A DNA stretch of 64,000 bases, taken from NCBI GenBank assembly GCA_023402075.1, contig JAEXCS010000035.1, forward strand, positions 93,149 through 157,148. The letters are read 5' to 3'. Position numbers and translations under genes: made by a program. Below are positions 51,212 to 60,050 of the stretch, piece by piece. Under the pieces are notes generated by a model. The model did no database searches and had not been told where the DNA came from. It saw only the letters and a program-made list of their open reading frames with translations. The stretch's first letter is position 1; each line of letters begins with the position of its first letter. Source of the stretch: Bacillota bacterium (GTDB lineage: Bacteria > Bacillota > Clostridia > Oscillospirales > Oscillospiraceae).

Positions 51212-51919
51212 TCAATTCCCCTCGGCAAGGCGGTAACCCACGCCTACCTCTGTGAAAAAGTACTCCGGCTCTGCCGGGTTTTTTTCCACCTTCCGGCGAA
51301 TGTTGGCCATATTGACCCGCAGAATCTGGTTGTCGTCTCCCGCGCGGGGGCCCCACAGCTCTTTAATAATAAAATCGTAGGTAAGCACCTTGCCTGCATA
51401 TTTTCCAAGCAATGCCACAATCCGGAACTCACTAAGCGTCAGCTTCGCGTTTTCACCATCCACCAGCACCTGATGCTTGTTATAGTCAATGGTCAGGCGG
51501 CCCACGGTATAGGTGCCCTCTCGGGCCACTCCATCGTTGGCGGAGGTGGTGCGGGTGTGACGAATGGCAGCCCGGACCCGTGCCAGCAGCTCGGCGGTAC
51601 CAAAAGGCTTTGTCAGATAGTCGTCCGCCCCCAAATCCAGCGCCGCCACCTTGTCCTGCTCGTGATCCCGGGCGGAAACCACCACCACCGGCAGGCTGGA
51701 CCAGGAGCGCAGGCTCCGCAAAATCTCCAGCCCGTCCATGTCCGGCAACCCCAAATCCAAAATCACCAGATCGGGGCAGTGGGATGAAATCATGGACAAA
51801 GCCTCCGTCCCCGTTCGGGCCTGCACAGACTCGTAGCCATTGTTGTCCAGTATGGCGGAGATAAAACGGGAGATGCTTTTCTCATCCTCCACCACCAATA
51901 TTTTTTCCCGGATATTCAC
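51212..51919 (-). CDS. OmpR/KdpE-family response regulator
   Basis: 235 residues: receiver domain (Asp pair in ILVVEDEKS, phospho-acceptor in LVILDLGLPDMDG, Lys in DDYLTKPFG) and winged-helix output domain (LTLSEFRIVALLGKYAGKVLT, NQILRVNMANIRRKVEKNP, VGVGYRLAE). The helix resembles KdpE more than PhoB. GTG start at 51919 behind GAGGAGG overlaps the kinase stop by 4 bases. No kdpFABC genes are present, so potassium control is doubtful; cstA, whose upstream region carries 11-bp repeats, is the nearest candidate target. Confidence 0.92.
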   Translation of the reverse strand: MNIREKILVVEDEKSISRFISAILDNNGYESVQARTGTEALSMISSHCPDLVILDLGLPDMDGLEILRSLRSWSSLPVVVVSARDHEQDKVAALDLGADDYLTKPFGTAELLARVRAAIRHTRTTSANDGVAREGTYTVGRLTIDYNKHQVLVDGENAKLTLSEFRIVALLGKYAGKVLTYDFIIKELWGPRAGDDNQILRVNMANIRRKVEKNPAEPEYFFTEVGVGYRLAEGN

Positions 51920-53001
51920 TGTTCTTCCTCCTCTGTCAGGGGCAGCCAAAATAAAAATTCCGCACCGCCGCCCGCGATATTCCGCGCCTCCATACGTCCC
52001 CTATGCGCTCCCACAATGGTGAGGCACACCATCAGTCCCAGCCCCATATCCCGCTTTCCATCGCCGGAGGGCGTTTCACCGCGCTTAAGCGTTCCATCAA
52101 ACAGGCGGGGCATCTGCTCCTTGGGAATTCCCCGTCCGTTATCCTGAACAGAAAATTTAGCCATCCCTCCATCCCGAATCACGGCCAGAGATACCCGGGT
52201 TGTTGACTCGCCGTGGCGCACAGCGTTTTCCAGCAGATTTGCCAGCACCTGCGTGATCAAAATGCCATCCATCGGCACAAGCAGCAGCTCGTGGGGCGCC
52301 TCCACGGTGATGTGCACATTGGGAAACCGCTTGCGGAATTTCCGCGCCGTCTCTCCCAAAATTTCTTCCGCCGCTTCGTTTTTTTTGACAATGCGCGCCT
52401 GTCCGTTGTCCCCGATCCGCGTGATGGACAATAGGTTCTCCACCACCCGGATAAGCCACTGTGCTTCTTCCCGCACATCCCGCAGTAATTCTCCCTGTTC
52501 CTCGGCTGAAATCGAAGGATTTTCCAAAATAGCGGAGGTAGCCCCCGCGATAGAGGTCAGCGGTGTGCGAATATCGTGGGCCACAGAGCGGAGCAGGTTT
52601 GCACGCATTTTTTCCGTCTCGTTTTCCGTGTGGAGCTTCTCCTGCTGTTTAATCTGCGTGGTCAGGGCACTGGTGACAATAGAAATCATGAGGAGTGTCA
52701 AAAAGGTCAGCGGGTAGCCCGAAAGGGTAAAATCAATCGCGCCAAACGGATAGGTAAACATATAGTTTACGGAGACGACCCCCACCACGGCGGCCAGCAG
52801 TCCAAAGAGGTATCCGTCGGTCAGACGGGAAATCAGGAGCACCGCCAGCACAAAAACAGGAGCGGCAAACCCCTCGCTGGTATTGGCATGCAGCAATATC
52901 ATGCAGGCCGTCCACGCGCAGAGCAGGATGACTGTACAGATCAGCAGGTCTTTCCGCCGAAACGGAAAAAGATTCCCTAAAGTAAATTTTTGATTGTTCA
53001 A
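51916..53001 (-). CDS. Sensor histidine kinase, KdpD C-terminal type
   Basis: About 361 residues from a TTG at 53001, which follows GGGAGTGGGG; an ATG 14 codons upstream has no ribosome site. Three to four membrane helices of the DUF4118 kind (about 20-110) lead to HisKA with His in SVAHDIRTPLTSIAG, then N box QVLANLLENAVRHG, G1 VQDNGRGIP and G2 GLGLMVCLTIV. The Usp and KdpD sensor domains of full-length KdpD are absent, so the signal is sensed differently. Co-transcribed with the regulator; no Kdp pump nearby. Confidence 0.9.
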   Translation of the reverse strand: MNNQKFTLGNLFPFRRKDLLICTVILLCAWTACMILLHANTSEGFAAPVFVLAVLLISRLTDGYLFGLLAAVVGVVSVNYMFTYPFGAIDFTLSGYPLTFLTLLMISIVTSALTTQIKQQEKLHTENETEKMRANLLRSVAHDIRTPLTSIAGATSAILENPSISAEEQGELLRDVREEAQWLIRVVENLLSITRIGDNGQARIVKKNEAAEEILGETARKFRKRFPNVHITVEAPHELLLVPMDGILITQVLANLLENAVRHGESTTRVSLAVIRDGGMAKFSVQDNGRGIPKEQMPRLFDGTLKRGETPSGDGKRDMGLGLMVCLTIVGAHRGRMEARNIAGGGAEFLFWLPLTEEEEQ

Positions 53002-53162
53002 GTCCCCACTCCCGTCTTTTTTTGTAGAAACAGCGCAAAACATGTATTTTACAAACGTATCATAACCGCTTTGCGTTTATTATACCATAGTTCCCGCCAA
53101 GTTTCCGCTAATATTTGTCCGGGATGCATTCTCGGAAAACCTGCCGCGAATTTGCCAATAGA

Positions 53163-53198
53163 AGGGGCGCCCGCGGAAAGCTTTCCACGGGCGCCCCT
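53163..53198 (-). terminator. Palindromic hairpin after degV
   Basis: AGGGGCGCCCG and CGGGCGCCCCT flank a self-complementary GGAAAGCTTTCC core, making a near-perfect 36-base palindrome 10 bases after the degV stop. The T-tract is poor, so termination may be inefficient. Confidence 0.6.
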
Positions 53199-53208
53199 GT
53201 CTTCATTC

Positions 53209-54054
53209 TCAATAGCCCAGAATCAGGCCCTTTTCCATGGCGTAAAAGCTGGTCAGCCCTCGGCAGGCCATAATATCAACACTTTTTACCGGCAGATCCC
53301 GCAAAATCTGCTCCTTCAGCTTGACAGCTCCCGGAAGATTCTGGCAGTGGGTAATAATCACCTCGGCCCCGGTGCAGTCCTTGCTGGAGGCCATCTGCTT
53401 TGTAATGGCCTGATAGGTCTTCGTTTCACCGCGGGCCTTATCCGCCACATGGATAGACCCCTGCGGCGTGGTATCCGCAATCACATGAATCCCCAGAGAA
53501 TGGAGCAGATTTCCCACCAGCGGCCGCATGCGGCCATTCTTAATCAGGTTATCAAAATTCTCCAGAGTAAACACGGTACGCAGGGCCGCCTGATAAATGC
53601 GAAGCTCCGCGCAGATTTTTTCAAAATCCGGATTCACAGCTTCCTCAATCAGGGCTTTTGCCCGCCGCGCCAGCAAAGCCATGCACCCGGAGGTACTCTT
53701 GGAGTCAATCACACAGACCTTCTTCTCCGGATGTTCCTCCAGCGCCAGCTCCCGGCCCGTGGTGGCGGCAGCCAGCGTCCCGGAAAGGTTTGTGGAAATG
53801 GTAAAGCAGATAGAGCAGTCCGCCGAGGAAAATGCTTGGGCAAACGCGTAGGGCGAGGGACAGGCGGTGGAGGACGCGCCTTTCTCCTCCCGCATCGCCT
53901 CTAAAAGCTGGGGAACGCGAATGTGCTCGTCATCCAAAAACTCCCGATCCCCCACCAAAATTCGAAGCGGCACGGAAATAAAACGGACAAAGCCGTCTCC
54001 CCACTTCTGGTCTGCCATGTCGGCACTGCTGTCGCACACAATATTCCAGGCCAT
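53209..54054 (-). CDS. DegV-family fatty-acid-binding protein
   Basis: 281 residues from the ATG at 54054 (AAAGGAGTATTT upstream); the open frame extends 18 codons further without a site. It begins IVCDSSADM, the DegV start, and has STACPSPYAFAQAF, FTISTNLSGTLAAA and DSKSTSGCMALLARRAK, the fatty-acid-binding segments. These proteins present acyl groups to acyl kinases in Bacillota; the specific role here is unknown. Monocistronic. Confidence 0.9.
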   Translation of the reverse strand: MAWNIVCDSSADMADQKWGDGFVRFISVPLRILVGDREFLDDEHIRVPQLLEAMREEKGASSTACPSPYAFAQAFSSADCSICFTISTNLSGTLAAATTGRELALEEHPEKKVCVIDSKSTSGCMALLARRAKALIEEAVNPDFEKICAELRIYQAALRTVFTLENFDNLIKNGRMRPLVGNLLHSLGIHVIADTTPQGSIHVADKARGETKTYQAITKQMASSKDCTGAEVIITHCQNLPGAVKLKEQILRDLPVKSVDIMACRGLTSFYAMEKGLILGY

Positions 54055-54302
54055 AAATACTCCTTTGAAGGCTCCCGGCAAACGGTTATTTGTCCGGCGC
54101 TTTCGCATAATATGATTTTCAATACTACATTACATCATTTGTCTTGAATTGTCAATCAAAACCTGAAATTGGCGCACCGACTTTGGCAATTTGCATGGTT
54201 CCCTGCTCAATTTTCTGCAAGGAGTCTTTTCTTCCGCCGGCCGGCGCGTCTTCCGAAGACGGGACAAAGCGCACCCCCGCCCCGCCGGGTTTATTATGTG
54301 TC

Positions 54303-55658
54303 TTATCCGTCGTCTTTAGGCAGCAGCAGATTCAGCACCACCGCCATAATGGTGGCGATGACCACCGGGGACTTCCCGAAAATCATTGTCACCGCCTCGG
54401 GAAACTGGCTCAGGGCAGCGGACGCCTGAGAAATACCCACGCCCAAGGCGGCGGAAAGGCCGACAATCGTAGTATTGCGGGCAGTAAGGTCCTGCGATGC
54501 GATCAGCTTCATACCCGTCATGGCGATGGTGGAAAACACCGTCACCGTGGCACCGCCCAGCACGCACTGGGGAATCGTGGTCAAAACCGCGGCAAACTTG
54601 GGGCAAAGTCCCGCCAGCAGCAGAAATCCCCCCGCAATGGCAAACACCGTCCGGTTTACAACCTTGTTGGTACTGACAATTCCCACGTTTTGAGAATACG
54701 TTGCCGTGGGAAGTCCACCAAACAGCGCCGTTAAAATATTGGTCGCGCCATAGGCGATGACGCCGCCCTTCAGTTCTCTGTCCGTAGGCTCCCGATCCAT
54801 CCCGCCGATGGTGGTTGCAGTAAAATCACCGATGGCCTGAATGGAGTTAATGGCAAACAGCAGCCCAATGGCAATGCAGGACGCGGGGTCAAACTTTATT
54901 CCAAAGTGCAGCAATCTGGGCAGGGAAAACCACGCCGCATCCGCCACATCGGAAAAATCCACCATATGAAAGGGAATGGAAATTACATACCCCGCCAGCA
55001 TGCCCAGCAGAATGGAGGCCAGCTTGCCGATGCCCCTGCCATGGTGGTTCAGCAGCATCACAGCCACCAGCGTCAGCACCGCCACCAGCCAGTTTTCCCA
55101 GGAGCCGTAAATCAGCGTCTCGGGCAGGCCCTTGGCGGCAATCGTCTCTGCCGTGTTGCCCGCGCCGCCCGCCATATAGTTGATGGCAGTGGGATAGAGG
55201 GACAAGCCGATGGTAAATACCACTGTCCCGGTAATCACCGGCGGGAACAGGCGGCGGATGTGCCGCATGCCAAAGCCCACCAGCATGGCCACCACGCCGC
55301 CCACCAGCATGGCCCCCGCGATAGCGGCCACACCGCCGCCATCGCCGGCAATGGCCTGCATACTCGGCACATACGCAAAGCTGACGCCCAGAATCACCGG
55401 CAGGCCGGAGCCAAACCGCCCGCCGATGGGATAGAGCTGAAAAAAGGTGGACACGGCGGACATTACCAGCGACGCCTGAATCAGCAGCACGCCGTCCGCC
55501 TGATTCAAGCCCGCCACCCCCGCCACAATAATGGCAGGGGTTACGCAGCCCACAATCATGGCCACCAGATGCTGCAGCGCCAAAGACACTGCCGCCCCCG
55601 CCGGTACGGGGCCGCGAAGCTGAAACAGCGCCTCCCGGCTTGGGGTTCTTTTCTCCAT
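54303..55658 (-). CDS. NCS2-family nucleobase permease (xanthine/uric acid/uracil type)
   Basis: 451-residue transporter with about 13-14 hydrophobic segments. The motif LALQHLVAMIVGCVTPAIIVAG and the C-terminal SIQAIGDFTATTIGGMDREPTDRELKGG and GGLPTATYSQNVGIVSTNKVVNR are those of purine permeases (PbuX/UapA). The ATG at 55658 follows GAAAGGAG. The coding frame stays open for a further 66 codons upstream, in a GC-rich leader, but family length supports the later start. A ~270-base leader precedes it; no classical purine riboswitch core (GTTTCTACC) is seen. Confidence 0.9.
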   Translation of the reverse strand: MEKRTPSREALFQLRGPVPAGAAVSLALQHLVAMIVGCVTPAIIVAGVAGLNQADGVLLIQASLVMSAVSTFFQLYPIGGRFGSGLPVILGVSFAYVPSMQAIAGDGGGVAAIAGAMLVGGVVAMLVGFGMRHIRRLFPPVITGTVVFTIGLSLYPTAINYMAGGAGNTAETIAAKGLPETLIYGSWENWLVAVLTLVAVMLLNHHGRGIGKLASILLGMLAGYVISIPFHMVDFSDVADAAWFSLPRLLHFGIKFDPASCIAIGLLFAINSIQAIGDFTATTIGGMDREPTDRELKGGVIAYGATNILTALFGGLPTATYSQNVGIVSTNKVVNRTVFAIAGGFLLLAGLCPKFAAVLTTIPQCVLGGATVTVFSTIAMTGMKLIASQDLTARNTTIVGLSAALGVGISQASAALSQFPEAVTMIFGKSPVVIATIMAVVLNLLLPKDDG

Positions 55659-55932
55659 CACAGCCGCTCCTTTCGGAAGCTGCCGGAACCCGTTTTCCGC
55701 CAGCTCCACCACATTTTTCAATTTTACGGCATCCGCCGTACCATCCTGTTTTCCGGTATTGCTTTGAAATGCCGCCCGCATTCTGCACAGCGCAAGGCCC
55801 GCGCCCGCGTTCCGTATTGCGGCAAACCCCCGCGCAGACGGATTGGTCCGCAGCACAGCACACGAAACAGCTCAACTGTGCGCATCTTCTGAAACCGGGA
55901 TATACAAGCAGTCTGCGCTAAACACTGTGCAT

Positions 55933-55960
55933 ATCATACCATATTTTCTAAAAAATGCAA
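55933..55960 (-). promoter_or_regulatory. Sigma-A promoter of the NCS2 permease gene
   Basis: Minus strand TTGCAT (55955-55960), 16-bp spacer, TATGAT (55933-55938). It sets a leader of about 270 bases. The remaining part of the 600-bp divergent gap holds this, the M23 gene promoter and no convincing gene. Confidence 0.65.
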
Positions 55961-56155
55961 ATATTTTTAGGCATCCTAAAAAATATTTTAAAACCTGACG
56001 ATCTATTCCCTTTTTAGTCGAACTCCGCTTTTTCTTAATGCCAAGCAAAATGCCCAGCGACACAATCAACGTCGATTCGGCAAATAAGGTGTTTCTCAAC
56101 CAAATCGACAGTGGGGTTTTGGGCCTGCCTCCCAGCAGTTTTGCCAAAAAAATGC

Positions 56156-56184
56156 TTGACGAATCAGGGAAAACGGGTTATGAT
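56156..56184 (+). promoter_or_regulatory. Sigma-A promoter of the LysM/M23 gene
   Basis: TTGACG (56156-56161), 17-bp spacer, TATGAT (56179-56184). The predicted start of transcription falls at about 56191, on a perfect 7-bp inverted repeat, GGTTACA (56191-56197) with TGTAACC (56201-56207), and a third TGTAAC follows. Confidence 0.75.
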
Positions 56185-56256
56185 GTCGTCGGTTACAATC
56201 TGTAACCCTCCTGTAACTTTTTTGTTTTGCTTTTTAATTTTGACTGTGAGGTCTTC

Positions 56257-58185
56257 ATGAGTAAACATTCCGCAAAATCCCACAATCACAGCGCCCGACG
56301 GGCCGCATCGTCTCAGGCCGGTTCCCGCCGTCAGGCGGCGGAGGAACCGCAGGCCGCGCCGGTACTCCGGCGGGTGAGCGATTCGGCGGCGCAGGCAGAA
56401 CCCGTCCCCGCCGGGGCGGCGCCGGAAGACGCACCGGTTCAGACGGAAGTACGAACAGCTTCTGGCAGCCGGTCCGCAGGGCAGAGACGTTCCTCAGCGC
56501 CCATGGTGGCGGCAGTGGCCGCCGCTCCAACGGCACGGACACCCCGGCGGCAGGAGGCGGCACAGGAAAAGTCCCTTCCGGCACTGCTTTGGGACTTGAT
56601 TTCGGAGAAAAAAACCGCTTTCCTCAGAAGCGTCCGCCGGTTCCGCCGGCGGGCACGGCATCTGGTGCGGGAGGAACAGGCCCGCCAGTTTCCGGAGTCC
56701 GATCTGGCGGCAGTGCAGCTTCTGCTGTTCGCCCGGAACATGGCTCCCCTGCTGACCACCCGGTTCACCGAGCATAAAAAAGGCCAGCGCCAGCTTCTGG
56801 CAGGGCGCTTCGACCCCATCCGGTCCTTATTTACCCGGCTGTTCGGGCGAAAAAAAATTCGGCCTTTGCCTTTTTTGGTGGTTACCGGCGCGGCGGCGCT
56901 GGTCTTTGTCTTTTTTACTCTCTACACTGTGGGAACCACGGTGATTTACAACGGCGAACAGATCTGCGCGGTGAAGTCCGCTTCCGACGCCAACCTCGCC
57001 AAAACGCAGTTGGAGCAGGTCACCTCGCGGGCCATCGGTTCCAGCTATGCCATTGACGAAAGCCTGCTTCAATACGCCTCTTCCCTGCTGCCCCGGTCTG
57101 AGGTGGTGGACTCTGAGGAGCTGGAAGAGGGCCTTTCCGAAGAAATCGGCCTTGTGACCTATGGCTACTCTTTATACGTGGACGGAGAGCTGATTGGCGC
57201 AACCCCCTATGAGGGCGCTTTGGACGAGCTTTTAAAGCAGCTTAAAGACGGCATCAGCGACGAAAACACCATTTCCTGCGAATTTGAAGAAGCGGTGGAA
57301 ATCAAGCCCGGCTACGTGCCCACCGACAGCATTATGAACCTTGGGTATCTGGCGGAAACGCTGTACAGCACCAAAACCGCCGAGGTGACCTACGAGGTCA
57401 AAAGCGGGGACACCTGGTCCCAGATTGCCAACAGCCGCGGGCTTACCTCCACCGAGCTGCTGGCGCTGAACCCCGGCTACGACATCAACCGCCTGTCCAT
57501 CGGCGAGGTGCTGACCCTATCCGCCTCCGTTCCCTATCTCACCATGACCGTGGTGGAGCAGGAGCGATATATGGACGCCATCCCCTTTGAGGTGGAGTAT
57601 ACCGACAGCGCCGACCTTTACAAGGGCGACTACAAGGTCACCTCCCCGGGCGAAAACGGCTCTGCCGACGTAGTGGCCAACGTCACCTATGTCAACGGCG
57701 AGGAAATGGAGCGGATGGTTCTCTCCTCCGTTACCCTGAAAAACCCTGTCACAGAGCAGCGGCTTCAGGGTACAAAGGACCGGCCCACATGGCTGCCCAC
57801 CGGCTCCTTCCGCTGGCCCTGCTCTGGAAATATCACCTCCCGCTTCGGCTATCGGAATCTGAGTTACAGCTATGCCTCCACAAACCACAAGGGCATTGAC
57901 ATTGCCAACCGGCGGGGCACCGCCATCTATGCCGCCGACGGCGGCACGGTGAGCTACGCCGGCTGGATGAGCGGCTATGGCTATCTGGTGCAGATTAACC
58001 ATGGCAACGGCTACGTGACCTATTACGGCCACAACTCCAGTTTGGTTGTTTCCGTCGGCCAGCACGTATACAAGGGCCAGCAGATCGCCCGCATGGGCTC
58101 TACCGGAAACTCCACCGGAAACCACTGCCACTTTGAGGTCCGTTATAACGGCGTGGCCCGCAATCCCTTGAATTATCTGCCATAA
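56257..58185 (+). CDS. Cell-wall hydrolase with LysM, G5-like and M23 peptidase domains
   Basis: 642-residue membrane-anchored murein endopeptidase. The ATG at 56257 follows GAGGT. A ~200-residue basic, Ala/Arg/Pro-rich cytoplasmic part precedes a single membrane helix (about 203-225, FLVVTGAAALVFVFF). Outside are a LysM (about 378-425, EVKSGDTWSQIANSRGLTS), a G5-like beta domain (about 430-510) and an M23/LytM domain with zinc ligands in HKGIDIA (about 544) and HCHFEV (about 623), so it should be catalytic. The long intracellular N-terminus is odd for this class and may bind a cytoplasmic partner. Own promoter and terminator. Confidence 0.92.
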   Translation: MSKHSAKSHNHSARRAASSQAGSRRQAAEEPQAAPVLRRVSDSAAQAEPVPAGAAPEDAPVQTEVRTASGSRSAGQRRSSAPMVAAVAAAPTARTPRRQEAAQEKSLPALLWDLISEKKTAFLRSVRRFRRRARHLVREEQARQFPESDLAAVQLLLFARNMAPLLTTRFTEHKKGQRQLLAGRFDPIRSLFTRLFGRKKIRPLPFLVVTGAAALVFVFFTLYTVGTTVIYNGEQICAVKSASDANLAKTQLEQVTSRAIGSSYAIDESLLQYASSLLPRSEVVDSEELEEGLSEEIGLVTYGYSLYVDGELIGATPYEGALDELLKQLKDGISDENTISCEFEEAVEIKPGYVPTDSIMNLGYLAETLYSTKTAEVTYEVKSGDTWSQIANSRGLTSTELLALNPGYDINRLSIGEVLTLSASVPYLTMTVVEQERYMDAIPFEVEYTDSADLYKGDYKVTSPGENGSADVVANVTYVNGEEMERMVLSSVTLKNPVTEQRLQGTKDRPTWLPTGSFRWPCSGNITSRFGYRNLSYSYASTNHKGIDIANRRGTAIYAADGGTVSYAGWMSGYGYLVQINHGNGYVTYYGHNSSLVVSVGQHVYKGQQIARMGSTGNSTGNHCHFEVRYNGVARNPLNYLP

Positions 58186-58192
58186 AAAAGCA

Positions 58193-58226
58193 TCCGGCGC
58201 GTCAAAAGACGCGCCGGACTTTTTTG
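58193..58226 (+). terminator. Rho-independent terminator after the M23 gene
   Basis: TCCGGCGCGTC (58193-58203), AAAA loop, GACGCGCCGGA (58208-58218), then CTTTTTT. Confidence 0.92.
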
Positions 58227-58272
58227 TCGGCTCACCTCATAATCAGGCGTTTCTTAGTCACGGAAAATTTAC

Positions 58273-58301
58273 TTTTCAAATTTGGCAGGACGTGTTATAC
58301 T
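58273..58301 (+). promoter_or_regulatory. Candidate promoter of the hpf gene
   Basis: TTTTCA (58273-58278), 17-bp spacer, TATACT (58296-58301), about 50 bases before the coding start. The -35 is weak. Confidence 0.5.
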
Positions 58302-58352
58302 AACTCAAAGAGAGGGTTTCTCTCTTTTCACCACACGAAAGGAGCGATATCC

Positions 58353-58892
58353 ATGAAATGTACGTTTGCGTTTAAGAAGGTTACCCTGAGCAGTTCCATT
58401 AAGGACTATACTGAGAAAAAGTTGGCCAAGCTGGACCGGTATTTCCAGGAAGAAGCCGCCGCGTTTGTAACATTTTCCGTGGAAAAGGAACACCTTTGCA
58501 CCGTGGAGATTACGATTCGCGGAGGGAATACTCTTTTCCGCGCCCAGAAGCAGGAGACGGACGGCGATATGCGCAGCGCCATCGACGCCGCCGCCAACTA
58601 TATCGAGCGTCAGATTCTCAAGAACAAGACCCGTCTTTCCAAGCGCCTTCGGAACGAGGGCTTTTCTCCCGACATACCGGACGAGTTTGATGTTTCCGAG
58701 GAGAAGGAATTCAACATTGTCCGCACCAAGCGCTTTTCCGTCAAACCCATGAGTCCCGAGGAGGCCATTTTGCAGATGAACCTGCTGGATCACTCCTTCT
58801 TCGTTTTCCGCACCGAGGAGGACGATTCCCTGTCTATCGTATACAAGCGCAAAAACGGGGGCTACGGCATGATTGAAACCGGCGAGGAGTAA
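58353..58892 (+). CDS. hpf: Ribosome hibernation promoting factor, long form
   Basis: 179 residues. The N-terminal domain binds the 30S decoding site (FAFKKVTLSSSIKDYTEKKLAKLDRYF) and the C-terminal domain (about 120-179, FSVKPMSPEEAILQMNLLDHSFFVFRTEED) dimerises two ribosomes into 100S particles. This two-domain form is standard in Bacillota. The ATG at 58353 follows AAAGGAGCG; a longer frame is unsupported. Confidence 0.95.
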   Translation: MKCTFAFKKVTLSSSIKDYTEKKLAKLDRYFQEEAAAFVTFSVEKEHLCTVEITIRGGNTLFRAQKQETDGDMRSAIDAAANYIERQILKNKTRLSKRLRNEGFSPDIPDEFDVSEEKEFNIVRTKRFSVKPMSPEEAILQMNLLDHSFFVFRTEEDDSLSIVYKRKNGGYGMIETGEE

Positions 58893-58924
58893 AAGTACCG
58901 CAATTTGTAAAATTTTTAATTTTC

Positions 58925-58960
58925 AACCGGGCCGGATAACGGCCCGGTTGCTTTTTTTTA
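58925..58960 (+). terminator. Rho-independent terminator after hpf
   Basis: AACCGGGCC (58925-58933) with GGCCCGGTT (58941-58949), then GCTTTTTTTT. Confidence 0.92.
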
Positions 58961-59047
58961 ATTTTCGGTATACACTGAGTAGGTAATTTACATTATTTTT
59001 TAAGTTTTTTGCCCCGCAGGGGTTGATAGAAAGGTTTCATAACGTTA

Positions 59048-60007
59048 ATGAAAATGATTTTTTTAGTGGACGGCGACAACAACATCGGGACGGGCCTTCA
59101 GGGTGCGGACCAGTTGAAAGCCGAGGACTCTATTCTGATTTTTTATCAGAAAACCGGTCTTGCCCTGAGTAAAATTAAGGAGCTTTGCAAAGGCAGCAAG
59201 GCCAGCATTCAATATCTGGAAAGCGTGAAAGGCGGAAAAAACTCCATTGACTTCCAGATTATTACGGAGCTGGGCGTGCTAGTCGGCCGGGGCGAGGCCG
59301 ACTGCGCTTACGTCATTAGTCAGGACAAAGGGTACGAGGCCGCTATGAGCGCCCTGCGTATGCGGTATGCCGGTGCGTTTAGAGAAGTGGCGCTGCGCCC
59401 CTCCATCGCGGCATGCCTAAAGGCGTTTTATCTCCTGCGGGCCACCAGCGCCGAGGAGCTACGCACCTCCTTGCAGCAGGAGTTTGGGGACGTTCAGGGC
59501 CTCGCTGCTTTTGACCATTTGCAGGGGCTGTTTCAGCCAGCCAAGCCTGCCCCAGAGGAAAAACCCGCAACGAAAGCGGCAGCGGTTTCCGGCCCCGAGG
59601 ACAAGCTTTTGGCGGCTGTATCCGGAGAAAAAGCCGTGAAGAAGAGCCGAAACGGACGGCGGCGCTCCGCCAAGAGCGCGGATGCCAAGTCCGCTGAGGT
59701 AAAGTCCGGCGAGGTGAAACAAACCGGCGCACCCCCCACCGCGGTGAGTCAGGAAAAGCCCGCGATTCAGCCCGCTGTAAAACCCGCGGGTGTAAATCCT
59801 GTCGGGACAAGCCCGGAAAAATCTGCGGCGCAGCCCTCCTCCAAAGCCACCGCACCCGCCCCCGCTTCCGCTTCCGCTGCGCCGACACCCAAGCCTGCCG
59901 CACCTGAGTTGGCGGAGAAATCCGCCGCAAAGCCGGTCCGCACCGTTTATCGGGGTGGACGACGCAAAAAAAAGCCCGCCGTGGAAAAACCGGCGGGAGA
60001 TGCATAA
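59048..60007 (+). CDS. PIN-like (NYN-type) domain protein with basic Ala/Pro-rich tail
   Basis: 319 residues. Residues 1-150 look like a PIN/NYN metal-dependent nuclease: acidic residues Asp8 and Asp10 in FLVDGDNNIG, Asp68 in NSIDFQIITELG and Asp93 in VISQDKGYEAAM lie at the spacing of a PIN active site. Residues 165-319 form a disordered tail rich in Ala, Pro and Lys with SAKSADAKSAEVKSGEVK repeats and basic clusters (KKSRNGRRRSAKS; YRGGRRKKKP), suited to binding RNA. The ribosome site is weak (AGAAAGG, ~14 bases away). Function is unknown; an RNase role is inference. Confidence 0.75.
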   Translation: MKMIFLVDGDNNIGTGLQGADQLKAEDSILIFYQKTGLALSKIKELCKGSKASIQYLESVKGGKNSIDFQIITELGVLVGRGEADCAYVISQDKGYEAAMSALRMRYAGAFREVALRPSIAACLKAFYLLRATSAEELRTSLQQEFGDVQGLAAFDHLQGLFQPAKPAPEEKPATKAAAVSGPEDKLLAAVSGEKAVKKSRNGRRRSAKSADAKSAEVKSGEVKQTGAPPTAVSQEKPAIQPAVKPAGVNPVGTSPEKSAAQPSSKATAPAPASASAAPTPKPAAPELAEKSAAKPVRTVYRGGRRKKKPAVEKPAGDA

Positions 60008-60009
60008 AT

Positions 60010-60050
60010 CCGGGGGATGGAGCTGCGCTCCATCCCCCGGCTGCTTTTTA
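60010..60050 (+). terminator. Terminator after the PIN-like gene
   Basis: A perfect 14-bp stem CCGGGGGATGGAGC/GCTCCATCCCCCGG with a 3-base loop, then CTGCTTTTTA, between convergent genes. Confidence 0.85.

Noticed and set aside
55659..55960. Guanine/xanthine riboswitch before the NCS2 permease
   Set aside because: No GTTTCTACC-like core or P1 pairing was found.
55872..56147. 91-codon minus-strand frame with a hydrophobic N-terminus
   Set aside because: No ribosome site, TTG start, and it covers the NCS2 promoter.
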